A stretch of 64,000 nucleotides of DNA, from assembly GCA_910580225.1 (NCBI GenBank), contig CAJTXE010000024.1, positions 7,275 to 71,274 of the forward strand, given 5' to 3'. This DNA is from an uncultured Acetatifactor sp. Lineage in GTDB: Bacteria > Bacillota > Clostridia > Lachnospirales > Lachnospiraceae. Made by a program: the position numbers and the translations under genes. This document shows positions 1 to 7,793 of the stretch, piece by piece; positions within the stretch are counted from its first letter, which is position 1, and each line of letters begins with the position of its first letter. The notes beneath the pieces were generated by a model, which was given only the letters and a program-made list of their open reading frames with translations, made no database searches and was not told where the DNA came from.

Positions 1-683
1 TAACCGCTGCTCTCAAAATCCCTGACCTGCAGGTCCCCCGCTTTTGCCATAATCTTCCAATAGATCCGGTGCAGGCTGTCCCCCGGCTGAAAATCTCTAA
101 GCAGCAGATCTCCCTCTTTCTCCTCCCCCGTCTCCTGCCAAACCTGTGCAAAAGTCTCCTCCAAGGCATGCGGCACCGGGGCAATCACCGGAACCACACA
201 TACTTCCGCGATTCTCTTCCTGCCTTCCGTAAGTCTCACCGGAAGTGCAAAGATTCCGAGATAATCATAGACACGGGCTTTCACCAATGTCAGTGTTGCC
301 AGGCCGCAGTGCATGGCTGTCATCTCGGGTATAAAGTACTCCTGCGTATGTCCCCCCATGCCCTGCACCCACTTTCTGATCCTTCGTTCCTTTGTTCCAG
401 GTTCCTTCCACCGCATCTCCAGCAGTATCCTGGAAACAGGGAAAAAACCTCTGTTCTCCACAGTTATCTGAATCTCCGGCAGTTCTCCCCTCTCTACAAA
501 CTCCTGCTCCCCCTCCAGCCGGATCCTGCAGAACAATTTCACAGGAATCAAAAAAAGGAAAGAAACCGCAGGAATGCAGAGTATACAGCCGAACAAAAAA
601 CGAAGCCCCTGAAAATTATATAACATAATAAAATAACTGCCTGCCGCCAACAGCAGCAGGTAGCAGAATCTTCCTCTGATCAT
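1..683 (-). CDS. DUF58 domain protein, 3' end beyond window
   Basis: I translated this gene directly from the minus strand. It begins with ATG at 683, overlapping the TGA of the MoxR gene as ATGA, and stays open to the window edge (about 227 codons visible). Two hydrophobic segments lie at about residues 6-25 and 29-50. A beta-rich region follows, and then the typical DUF58 block: DYLGIF near residue 140 and a GDSLHRIYWK..A motif near residue 205. DUF58 proteins are usually encoded beside MoxR ATPases and often carry or precede a von Willebrand-type domain; their exact role is not settled. The MoxR pair and the overlapping start support co-translation. The C-terminus is not visible. Confidence 0.85.
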   Translation of the reverse strand, partial: MIRGRFCYLLLLAAGSYFIMLYNFQGLRFLFGCILCIPAVSFLFLIPVKLFCRIRLEGEQEFVERGELPEIQITVENRGFFPVSRILLEMRWKEPGTKERRIRKWVQGMGGHTQEYFIPEMTAMHCGLATLTLVKARVYDYLGIFALPVRLTEGRKRIAEVCVVPVIAPVPHALEETFAQVWQETGEEKEGDLLLRDFQPGDSLHRIYWKIMAKAGDLQVRDFESSG

Positions 684-1756
684 ACTCTCTCGCCCAACTT
701 CGGCTCTTTCACCCGTGCCAGCGCCTCTTCCAGGATATCTTCCGCCTTCCTCCCGGTGATTCTGGCTTTCTGGTTCAGGCGGACCCGATGGACTCCCACA
801 TCAATCAAAGCCCGCCTGATATCTTTGGGTACACAATAGTTTCTTCCCAATATATAAGCATACGCCCTGGCCATCTTCCCCAATGCCAGCGTCCCCCGGG
901 GACTCATCCCCAGCTCCAGCATTTCATGTTCCCTGGTGGCAACTGACAGCATTGTCATATATTTATACAGCGCATCATGAATAAAGATATCCTCTGTCTC
1001 TTCCTGCATGGCCAGAAGCACTTTCCCGTCAATCACAGCCTTCATTTGCTCCAGCGGTCTGGCTCTGTGCCTGCTTTTCAGCATCGCGATCTCATCCTCC
1101 GGCTGCGGATATCCCACGCTGATACAGATCAGAAAACGGTCCATCTGCGCCTCCGGGAGCCTCTGAGTGCCAAATGACCCCACCGGATTCTGCGTTGCCA
1201 ATACAATAAAAGGACGGGGCACCTGCCTGGTGACACCGTCTACCGTTACACTGCCTTCCTCCATGACCTCCAAAAGAGCGGACTGAGTCTTGGGAGAAGT
1301 TCTGTTGATCTCATCCGCCAGCAGCAAATTGCACATAACCGCCCCCGGACGATAAACGAAACTCTCCGTCTCCTTCTGATACATGGAAAATCCCGTGATA
1401 TCTGCCGGCATCACATCCGGTGTAAACTGTACCCGGTTAGACTTCAGCCCCATGGCCTTCGAGAAAGCAATCGCCATCTCAGTCTTGCCCACCCCAGGCA
1501 CATCCTCCAAAAGCACATTCCCCCGGGCCAGAATGGCTGCCATTACTTTCTCTATGCAGTCATCCTTGCCCACAATAACCTTTTTCACCTCATCCATGAC
1601 CAGATGAACTTGATTCCTTAACTCTTCCAAACCAAACTCCCTTTCGGTATTCCGACAGCCCCACTCTGTTGACTCATTTTCCTCCGGAACCCAAATTCCC
1701 CAAGTGTGCCGTTCTGCCCTCTTTTTTATCTTCCGAACCGCCTCCATGTTCCTCAC
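680..1756 (-). CDS. MoxR-family AAA+ ATPase
   Basis: AAA_3/MoxR-type ATPase, thought to act as a chaperone or assembly factor for partner proteins. Walker A (GVGKT) lies at about residues 88-92 and Walker B (LLADEIN) at about 145-151, followed by sensor region ATQNP and a C-terminal lid domain with GASPRG-like SPRGT. The first possible start is GTG at 1756, which overlaps the upstream TGA as GTGA. An ATG at 1747, preceded by GAGG, would remove only three residues and is equally likely. The gene is tightly packed between the hydrolase gene and the DUF58 gene, so a MoxR-DUF58 module at the end of the rel operon is probable. Confidence 0.92.
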   Translation of the reverse strand: MRNMEAVRKIKKRAERHTWGIWVPEENESTEWGCRNTEREFGLEELRNQVHLVMDEVKKVIVGKDDCIEKVMAAILARGNVLLEDVPGVGKTEMAIAFSKAMGLKSNRVQFTPDVMPADITGFSMYQKETESFVYRPGAVMCNLLLADEINRTSPKTQSALLEVMEEGSVTVDGVTRQVPRPFIVLATQNPVGSFGTQRLPEAQMDRFLICISVGYPQPEDEIAMLKSRHRARPLEQMKAVIDGKVLLAMQEETEDIFIHDALYKYMTMLSVATREHEMLELGMSPRGTLALGKMARAYAYILGRNYCVPKDIRRALIDVGVHRVRLNQKARITGRKAEDILEEALARVKEPKLGERV

Positions 1757-2415
1757 ACACAGAACGGGTTATTCGCTTTCTCATATCCGATGGTAGTACG
1801 TTCCCCATGACCGGGATATACTTTTGTCTCCTCCGGCAGTACGAACAGCCTGTCCCTGATAGAGCGAACCAGTGTCCCCATATTTCCTGTGGGAAAATCC
1901 GTCCTTCCCACGGACTCGGCAAATAACGTATCACCGGATACCAATATGCCTGCCTCTTCAAAATAATAACAACAACCTCCCGCTGTATGACCGGGAGTAG
2001 AAATCACTTTACATGTCATATCCCCAATGCAGATCTCATCCCCATCCTTCACATATACATCTGCATAAGTCTCACAGGCACGCCCCGCCTGTGCGGACAC
2101 ATTCAGCCGGGCACTTTTTAACAATTCACGCTCCGCCTCGCCGGCATATACACGGATCCCATCCAGTCCTTCCGCCTCTGCCAGGGCATTCGCTGCATCC
2201 CGAAGTGCATCCACCCCCCAGATATGGTCAAAATGACCGTGGGTCAGCAAAATACCTGCCACCCGGAAACCATTCTTCTGCAATGCCCTGTAGATATCGG
2301 CCCCTTTGTCCGCCGGATCCACAACGATCGCCTCCTGTGCTCCGTCGCGATACAGAAAATAGCAATTCGTCTGACATACCCCCAGCACCATACGTCCTAT
2401 CTTGATCTCAGCCAT
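1753..2415 (-). CDS. MBL-fold metallo-hydrolase (glyoxalase II-like)
   Basis: A 220-residue metallo-beta-lactamase fold protein. The zinc-binding THGHFDH motif is at residues 58-64, a second metal ligand appears in STPGHTAGG near 135, and D in SGDTLF near 160. The length and motif spacing match short hydroxyacylglutathione hydrolase-like proteins of Firmicutes, whose substrates are often unknown. The start at 2415 has GGAGG nine bases upstream; another ATG at 2420 is out of frame. It follows rel after a 160-base gap with no convincing gene. It is probably transcribed with rel and with the MoxR gene, whose start it overlaps. A specific substrate cannot be read from the sequence. Confidence 0.9.
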   Translation of the reverse strand: MAEIKIGRMVLGVCQTNCYFLYRDGAQEAIVVDPADKGADIYRALQKNGFRVAGILLTHGHFDHIWGVDALRDAANALAEAEGLDGIRVYAGEAERELLKSARLNVSAQAGRACETYADVYVKDGDEICIGDMTCKVISTPGHTAGGCCYYFEEAGILVSGDTLFAESVGRTDFPTGNMGTLVRSIRDRLFVLPEETKVYPGHGERTTIGYEKANNPFCV

Positions 2416-2575
2416 CTCATTTAGCCTCCTTAAGACTCTCTGTTCCTATAAGCACGCAATCACGTCGTTCTGTTCACCCTTCCGGATATACCGCCTCTAC
2501 GCCAGTGCCGTCGCGAATGACACACCCCATCTGCTCACCTCTGCCGAACCGGAAGAATGCCCGCGCTCTGCCTAC

Positions 2576-4879
2576 TCAGCCTGTAGCCCTCTCAATATCC
2601 ACCACGCTCTCGATCCCCCGGATCTTATCGATCACCCGGTTCAGCTCCTCCCTGCTTTCCACCTCAAAGGAGGTCTGCAGGGTAGCCAGCCCCTGTCTGC
2701 TCACTCTGGTATTCAGAGACAGAATACTGATATTCCGCTCTGTCAATGCCTTGGTGATATCTGCCAGCAGACCGTTTCTGTTATTGGCATAGATATCGAT
2801 CTCCGCCACATATTTCTCTGCCGCATCCTCCGGAGCCTGCCATTCCGCATCAATAATACGCACACGCTCTATTTCAGGCAGATTCATCATATTCACACAA
2901 TCGGTTCGATGAATGGAAATCCCCCGCCCCCTTGTGACGAATCCCACGATCTCATCCCCCGGTACGGGAGAACAGCATTTGGAAAACCGCACAGATAAAT
3001 CCGCAATTCCCCTCACCACAATCCCGCTTCTGGATCTCATGGAAGCAGGCTTTGAGATGGACACCGCTCCTGCCTCGGCAATGCTGGCCAGAACCTCCTC
3101 ATTTGTCATCTCCCTCTTATGCTCTCTGTCGTAGAGATCCTGCATCTTGTTGATGACCTGCCCTTCCTTCAGGGCACCATGACCGATGGCTGCCAGCACC
3201 GAATCCCAATCCCGAAAACCGTATTTACGCATTACTGCATTCATATAGTCCTGTTTCAGCAGATTAGAAAGATTAATGGATTTTGTTTTACAATAATTTG
3301 CCAGCAGCTCCTTTCCCTTGACTATATTGTCTTCCTTCAGCTCATTCTTGAACCACTGATTGATTTTATTCTTAGCCTGAGTACTTTTGACTACATTAAG
3401 CCAGTCACGGCTGGGGCCCTTGGAATTCTGGGATGTGATGATCTCCACCCTGTCGCCGTTCTTAATCTCATAGTCAATGGTAACCAGCTTATCATTCACC
3501 CTGGCTCCCACCATCCGGTTGCCCACCGCGGAATGAATGCTGTATGCAAAGTCAATGGTTGTAGACCCCGCCGGAAGATTCTTGACCTCACCGGTGGGTG
3601 TAAAGCAATATACATTATCCGAAAAAAGATCCAGGTCGTTCTTCAGCAGCTTCATAAACTCCCGATTATCCGACATATCCCGCTGCCACTCCAGAATCTG
3701 GCGCAGCCAGACCAGCTTTTCTTCTTCCTGGGCAGCCACTTTCCTGGCATCAGAAGCTTCCTTGTACTTCCAGTGGGCAGCAATCCCGTACTCTGCTGCT
3801 TTGTGCATCTCGAAAGTACGGATCTGAATCTCGAAAGGCTGTCCTGAACTGCCTATAAGTGTAGTGTGAAGGGATTGATACATATTCGCCTTGGGCATGG
3901 CAATATAATCCTTAAAACGTCCCGGGATAGGTTTATACATCTCATGAATAACTCCCAGAGCCGCATAACAGTCTCTCACACTGTTCACGATAATCCGTAC
4001 CGCAAACAAATCATAGATCTGGTCCAGCGTCTTGTCCTGATTCACCATCTTCTTATATATACTGAAAAAATGCTTTACTCGGCCGTCAATCTTTGCCTCG
4101 ATTCCCGCATGCCGGATATGTTCGCTGACTTCATCCACAATACTCTGAATGTATTTCTCCCTGACACTTTTCCGCACGGATATCTTGTCTACAAGATCAT
4201 AGTAAACTTCAGGCTCCAGATATTTTAAGGACAGGTCATCCAGCTCAATCTTCAGCTTGCTGATACCCAGTCTCTGGGCAATGGGACTGTAGATCTCCAG
4301 CGTTTCCCTGGCAATACGCTGCCGGCTCTCCGGTTTTTTAAACTGAAGAGTCCGCATATTATGAAGACGGTCTGCCAGCTTAATCAGTATCACACGGATA
4401 TCTTTTGCCATGGCAAGGAACATCTTCCGCAGATTCTCCGCCTGCATCTCCAGCTTCTCATCCGGCTGATCACCGCCTGCAGACAGCGGAATCTTCTCCA
4501 GTTTTGTCACACCGTCTACCAGAAGCGCCACGTCCTCCCCAAACTCCCGCTTCATATCCTCCTCTGTCATAATGGTGTCTTCCACCACATCATGAAGGAT
4601 CCCCGCAACGATCGTCTCCTTATCCAGCTCCAGATCCGCCAGAATGATTGCAACGTTCAACGGATGAATGATATACGGCTCTCCCGATTTCCGCAGCTGA
4701 TCTTTATGTGCCTCCGCCGCAACTTTATATGCCTTTTCAATCATGGAAATGTCGTCACTGGGATGATATTTTTGCACACGGTGAATCAGCTCCTGATAGA
4801 GACCATCAGGATCCACATATTCATGATATTCGCTCATCTTTCCGTCGTCAAAAATTTCCTCATTCTTTTCTTCTGCCAT
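2576..4879 (-). CDS. rel: Bifunctional (p)ppGpp synthetase/hydrolase Rel
   Basis: Makes and degrades (p)ppGpp in the stringent response. From the chosen start: an HD hydrolase domain with HD at 96-97 and ED at 100-101; a synthetase domain with RFKD at 321-324, the RXKD form that marks bifunctional Rel rather than monofunctional RelA, and YQSLHTT at 334-340; a TGS domain near 415-475; and a C-terminal ACT domain in the last 70 residues. Length is about 767 residues. The start is uncertain: a TTG at 4981 has a good SD (GGGAGAGG) but adds 34 residues that look non-conserved, and the ATG at 4879 has a weak SD. The gene lies 28 to 130 bases downstream of apt, which links it to purine metabolism. 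Confidence 0.93.
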   Translation of the reverse strand: MAEEKNEEIFDDGKMSEYHEYVDPDGLYQELIHRVQKYHPSDDISMIEKAYKVAAEAHKDQLRKSGEPYIIHPLNVAIILADLELDKETIVAGILHDVVEDTIMTEEDMKREFGEDVALLVDGVTKLEKIPLSAGGDQPDEKLEMQAENLRKMFLAMAKDIRVILIKLADRLHNMRTLQFKKPESRQRIARETLEIYSPIAQRLGISKLKIELDDLSLKYLEPEVYYDLVDKISVRKSVREKYIQSIVDEVSEHIRHAGIEAKIDGRVKHFFSIYKKMVNQDKTLDQIYDLFAVRIIVNSVRDCYAALGVIHEMYKPIPGRFKDYIAMPKANMYQSLHTTLIGSSGQPFEIQIRTFEMHKAAEYGIAAHWKYKEASDARKVAAQEEEKLVWLRQILEWQRDMSDNREFMKLLKNDLDLFSDNVYCFTPTGEVKNLPAGSTTIDFAYSIHSAVGNRMVGARVNDKLVTIDYEIKNGDRVEIITSQNSKGPSRDWLNVVKSTQAKNKINQWFKNELKEDNIVKGKELLANYCKTKSINLSNLLKQDYMNAVMRKYGFRDWDSVLAAIGHGALKEGQVINKMQDLYDREHKREMTNEEVLASIAEAGAVSISKPASMRSRSGIVVRGIADLSVRFSKCCSPVPGDEIVGFVTRGRGISIHRTDCVNMMNLPEIERVRIIDAEWQAPEDAAEKYVAEIDIYANNRNGLLADITKALTERNISILSLNTRVSRQGLATLQTSFEVESREELNRVIDKIRGIESVVDIERATG

Positions 4880-5009
4880 AACATCCACGCTTTCTACACC
4901 CGTTATCTGTATCCCTTCATATTTCTGTCGGACCCCTTCTGCTGCCGGGCCGCTCCATCCCCATTTGTTCGGCGGGAACAACGCCTCTCCCGGAAACCTC
5001 CCTTATCTC

Positions 5010-5534
5010 TTACTTTCCTTCATAGCAAATCGCAGACTCCAGCCGATACCCCGCAAGTCTTTCCCGTCCCTTTAATCCTGCCAGCTCCATCAAGACCACG
5101 ATCCCCACGACCACCCCGCCCAGACTCTCAATCAATTTCACCATGGCCTCTGTAGTCCCGCCGGTAGCAATCAAGTCGTCCACGATCAGAACCCTCTGCC
5201 CCGGACGAATACTGTCCTTATGCATCTCTATGGTGGCACTTCCATATTCCAGCTCATAGGAGACGGATACAGTCTCTCTGGGAAGCTTGCCCGCCTTGCG
5301 GATCAGTACAAAGGGCTTTTTATGATTATAGGCAATAGGCGTACCGAATATAAATCCTCTGGATTCCGGCCCTGCCACCACATCATAATCAAGTTCCCTT
5401 ATCTTCTCTTCCATTGTATCAATGGCAAGCTGTAATCCGTCTGCATCCTGCAGTACACTGGTCACATCCCGAAATATAATGCCCGGTTCCGGAAAATCCG
5501 GTATGCTTACTACATATTCTTCAAGCTTCTTCAT
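5010..5534 (-). CDS. apt: Adenine phosphoribosyltransferase
   Basis: Converts adenine and PRPP into AMP in purine salvage. The PRPP-binding loop VLIVDDLIATGGT is at about residues 115-127, and the N-terminal IPDFPEPGIIFRD segment is typical of APT. At 174 residues it has the usual family length. The start at 5534 is preceded by an AGAAGAGG-type SD. The neighbour downstream is rel, a pairing frequent in Firmicutes (apt-relA), consistent with coupling of purine nucleotide supply to ppGpp synthesis. The CBS-domain gene ends 15 bases upstream. Confidence 0.96.
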   Translation of the reverse strand: MKKLEEYVVSIPDFPEPGIIFRDVTSVLQDADGLQLAIDTMEEKIRELDYDVVAGPESRGFIFGTPIAYNHKKPFVLIRKAGKLPRETVSVSYELEYGSATIEMHKDSIRPGQRVLIVDDLIATGGTTEAMVKLIESLGGVVVGIVVLMELAGLKGRERLAGYRLESAICYEGK

Positions 5535-5549
5535 CTTTTTACCTCTTCT

Positions 5550-5975
5550 CTATGTATTTCCCATATTTTTTCTGTCCACAAAATATTTTATGATATCACT
5601 TCTGGTGACAATACCGATAAACACACTCCTGTCGTCAATAACCGGCACAAAATTCTGGTTTTTGGCACATTCCAGCAAATTCTCCATGGCAGTGTCAATA
5701 CAGGCCGGTTTCACCTTACCGTTTTGCAGAAAGTCCCGCACGGTCATATGCTCCAGATTCTTAAGTGTAATATCTTCCAGCGTCTGATTGTATGCAAGAA
5801 TATTCCACAGAAAATCTCCCACGCTTATGACACCCACATACCTGTCCTCCATATCGATGACAGGTATGGCCGTAAAACCGCTTCTCCGCAGCTTCTCAAG
5901 TCCCTGCCTCAGCGTCATATCATCCCGAAGGTAAGCGACCTCTGCCTTCGGCAGTAAAAATGATGCAATGTTCAC
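5550..5975 (-). CDS. CBS-domain protein
   Basis: A 141-residue protein made almost entirely of two CBS domains (about residues 8-60 and 78-135), the paired module that usually binds adenine nucleotides or related ligands. Each repeat shows the pattern of a hydrophobic strand followed by a conserved D/S turn (VGVISVGDF; IGIVTRSDI). There is no catalytic domain, so it is likely a small sensor or regulator. Its ATG overlaps the stop of the DUF308 gene as ATGA, and apt lies just downstream. An adenylate-sensing role beside apt and rel is an inference from position only. Confidence 0.88.
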   Translation of the reverse strand: MNIASFLLPKAEVAYLRDDMTLRQGLEKLRRSGFTAIPVIDMEDRYVGVISVGDFLWNILAYNQTLEDITLKNLEHMTVRDFLQNGKVKPACIDTAMENLLECAKNQNFVPVIDDRSVFIGIVTRSDIIKYFVDRKNMGNT

Positions 5976-6661
5976 AGCTCTGCTCCTTCATCCTTTATTT
6001 CCGACAATCCGTCATCGCTTTTTTCTCCATGCTCCTCTGCCTGCCGCTTTCCTCCCATACGTCTGTCATATTCCACCACTTCCGTAAACGTGGAATCCAC
6101 AGCCTGGGCCCGGTCCAGAACCCCTTTCATCCTGCCTGCAATATAGAAAACCGTAATGCAGTCCGTAATACCGCTGAAAATCAGTCCGGCTCCTACCAGC
6201 TGAAACAAGAGGATCACCGCATCAAACGGGTTTGCAATCAGCACGGCTCCGAATATGACATTGACTGCTGCCAGAATCAGCACTGCGATCCAGTTTCCAC
6301 AGTCCATTCTCTTCATATCAATCACATGCTGCAGCTTCACACAGCCGCTGGCAAGTACCAGAATCCCCAGGATTACCGGGATCAGCTCACTGATCCATTC
6401 CATTTTATAGAGAAAAAGCACTCCCACCGCAATCCCTACCAGCCCGTATCCAAAATCATTCCGGTCATAATTGCGGCCTGCATCCCGCAGCAGATAACAG
6501 ATCATGGATACGGCACCCACCAGAATAAAAAGGATCCCCACCAGATATCCAAGGGTTCTGACCATGGTTTCCGGAATTGCAACCGTCACGATTCCCAGTA
6601 TGATATAAAACAACGAAGTCATAATTGTCTGCCATTTAACCTGGTTCAGCAGCTTCCTCAT
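5972..6661 (-). CDS. DUF308 (HdeD-like) membrane protein
   Basis: A 229-residue integral membrane protein with about six hydrophobic helices in the first 175 residues, arranged as pairs in the manner of DUF308/HdeD proteins, and a charged cytoplasmic tail of about 50 residues rich in Glu, Lys and Asp. HdeD in enterobacteria relates to acid resistance, but DUF308 members in Firmicutes are uncharacterised, so no function is assigned. The start has a clear SD (GGAGGAAAATAAGG). It appears to be the first gene of the operon leading to apt and rel, since a terminator for the upstream SEC-C gene lies between 6696 and 6731. Confidence 0.8.
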   Translation of the reverse strand: MRKLLNQVKWQTIMTSLFYIILGIVTVAIPETMVRTLGYLVGILFILVGAVSMICYLLRDAGRNYDRNDFGYGLVGIAVGVLFLYKMEWISELIPVILGILVLASGCVKLQHVIDMKRMDCGNWIAVLILAAVNVIFGAVLIANPFDAVILLFQLVGAGLIFSGITDCITVFYIAGRMKGVLDRAQAVDSTFTEVVEYDRRMGGKRQAEEHGEKSDDGLSEIKDEGAEL

Positions 6662-6695
6662 CCTTATTTTCCTCCTGACCGCTTTTGCCTTTTAC

Positions 6696-6731
6696 AAAAA
6701 GAACCCTTTTCGGTGAAAAGAGTCCTTTTTT
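6696..6731 (-). terminator. Terminator after SEC-C protein gene
   Basis: On the minus strand, an imperfect A/T-flanked hairpin with core CTTTTC/GAAAAG is followed by a run of five T. It lies six bases past the stop of the SEC-C gene and before the DUF308 start. The flanking A and T runs make it potentially bidirectional. Confidence 0.7.
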
Positions 6732-6736
6732 GTCTG

Positions 6737-7240
6737 TTACTTTTTACCGCAGCATTTCTTGTATTTTTTGCCGCTGCCGCAGGGGCATGGGTCATTGGGA
6801 TAGACTTTTGCCTCCTTTACAATGGTGGTTGAAGCTTTCTGCTCCTTGTACAGGGCTTTTCTGGTATCCTCGTCAAAAATATCCTTCCACTCTTCCAGAT
6901 TATAAAGCCAGTCTGCTTCCGCCGCCACCATATTTTTGTACAGCAGTGCCTTGTCAAACCCAAAATTTACTACAGTATCTTCTTCCATTTCCTCGATTGG
7001 GTTCTGTTCCTTCAGGCTGTCATTGATCCCGTCCAGAAACCCCGTCATGGTCATAACAGACACCTTGTACCGGTCGGCCAGTTCTTTCACCGTTCCCTGC
7101 ACCACTTCATCCGGCTTTTTCAGAAGCTGGGCATAGATTTCCTTTTCTTCCTTAAAATATGCCGCCCAAAATGCCTGCAGCTGATTTCTGTCCGCCGCAT
7201 CATTGTATGCCATCTCTCTCCATTTTTCCAATAACGCCAT
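6737..7240 (-). CDS. SEC-C motif protein
   Basis: A 167-residue protein whose C-terminus (about residues 148-167) is a SEC-C zinc motif, PCPCGSGKKYKKCCGKK. This motif is known from the tail of SecA, where it binds zinc and SecB or the ribosome, and from many small proteins of unknown role. The preceding 145 residues are acidic and helical and carry no motif that I recognise. It is probably monocistronic: a promoter is visible at 7414-7442 and a terminator at 6696-6731. A role in protein export or ribosome association would be a guess. Confidence 0.85.
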   Translation of the reverse strand: MALLEKWREMAYNDAADRNQLQAFWAAYFKEEKEIYAQLLKKPDEVVQGTVKELADRYKVSVMTMTGFLDGINDSLKEQNPIEEMEEDTVVNFGFDKALLYKNMVAAEADWLYNLEEWKDIFDEDTRKALYKEQKASTTIVKEAKVYPNDPCPCGSGKKYKKCCGKK

Positions 7241-7413
7241 ATTCTACCACCTTTTCGAATCCTGCCGGACAAATCTGCCGGCTGTATTTTCCGCGGTACC
7301 TTTTATCACCGGCGGCCCTGTGATTTTGACAGTGCCTCCATTCTGCGGCATGTCCTGCTTTTAAAGGTGCAGTTCTCCTTCACCCGGCCATTCCCGTTAT
7401 ACCCGCTTCTACC

Positions 7414-7442
7414 AGTATATAACAGATTATCTCCGAACACAA
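7414..7442 (-). promoter_or_regulatory. Sigma-A-type promoter for SEC-C gene
   Basis: On the minus strand, -35 TTGTGT and -10 TATACT are separated by exactly 17 bases. The start of transcription would be near 7407, giving a leader of about 165 bases to the ATG at 7240. Confidence 0.5.
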
Positions 7443-7453
7443 TAAAAATCTTT

Positions 7454-7484
7454 TTCAAAATAAAATTTTATTTTCGAGTATAAT
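7454..7484 (+). promoter_or_regulatory. Promoter of candidate small RNA
   Basis: A perfect -10 TATAAT (7479-7484) is preceded by a weak -35 TTCAAA with a 19-base spacer. The spacer contains an 18-bp perfect AT palindrome (7457-7474), which could be an operator or a bent element. Transcription would begin near 7491. Confidence 0.45.
7457..7474. repeat. 18-bp perfect palindrome between divergent promoters
   Basis: AAAATAAAATTTTATTTT is fully self-complementary. It lies between the -35 of the leftward SEC-C promoter and the -10 of the rightward small-RNA promoter, the position expected for a shared operator, although AT-rich chance symmetry is possible. Confidence 0.45.
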
Positions 7485-7490
7485 CTGTTC

Positions 7491-7652
7491 ATTTCGTGCA
7501 ACAATAATAAATGTCAAGGAACCCCCTCCTTTGATGATGCAAAAGAGAAAAAGTAATACTTAGGTTCCGCAGTTGTCGGAACCTTATCCTCCCCTTTTTA
7601 TTAGTATGATCCCGGGCTTCGCGTCAGTGCAGGTCCGGGATTATCTTATTTT
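7491..7652 (+). ncRNA. Candidate structured small RNA (unknown family)
   Basis: A region of about 160 bases bounded by a TATAAT promoter and a terminator-like hairpin, with no credible reading frame. It shows hairpin 1, TCAAGGA/TCCTTTGA with a C-rich loop (7515-7534). Hairpin 2 is a perfect 7-bp stem GGTTCCG/CGGAACC (7563-7583). The final stem is ATCCCGG/CCGGGAT (about 7609-7641). GGAACC at 7518-7523 could compete with GGAACC at 7578-7583 for pairing with GGTTCC at 7563-7568, suggesting two alternative folds. It does not match the signatures I know for 6S, SRP, tmRNA, RNase P or common riboswitches. Confidence 0.4.
7609..7652 (+). terminator. Terminator-like hairpin of small-RNA candidate
   Basis: A 7-bp stem, ATCCCGG/CCGGGAT, with a 19-base loop is followed by a T-rich tail TATCTTATTTTTC. 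It separates the small-RNA unit from the promoter of the downstream histidine kinase gene. Confidence 0.5.
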
Positions 7653-7724
7653 TCATCTGCCGTAATTTTCGCTTTTCTCATTTCAGCCCTCTGCACAAAC
7701 CATTTGTTCTGATCATATATTATT

Positions 7725-7752
7725 TTGACTTTAAGTGAAAAAATGATATATT
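7725..7752 (+). promoter_or_regulatory. Promoter of hybrid histidine kinase gene
   Basis: -35 TTGACT and -10 TATATT with a 16-base spacer. Transcription would start near 7759, about 35 bases before the ATG at 7794. Confidence 0.6.
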
Positions 7753-7793
7753 ATATCTGAAATCGTTGTTGTTGTTTAAAGGTGAATTTAGTT

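Larger units (their letters stand above)
7241..7793. other. 550-bp intergenic region with small-RNA candidate
   Basis: No convincing protein gene. It contains a minus-strand promoter for the SEC-C gene (7414-7442), an 18-bp perfect AT palindrome (7457-7474), a plus-strand promoter (7454-7484), a possible small RNA with its own terminator (about 7491-7652), and the promoter for the hybrid histidine kinase (7725-7752). The 170-base leader of the SEC-C gene (7241-7410) shows nothing I recognise. Confidence 0.6.

Noticed and set aside
1753..1961. Open frame overlapping the 3' part of the MBL hydrolase gene (95 codons, minus)
   Set aside because: Lies out of frame inside well-supported genes; a shadow of real coding sequence, like most other long frames on the opposite strands of the GC-rich genes.
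2416..2575. Possible short gene between rel and the MBL hydrolase gene
   Set aside because: Only an 18-codon frame is open on the coding strand; no family resemblance. Treated as plain intergenic sequence.
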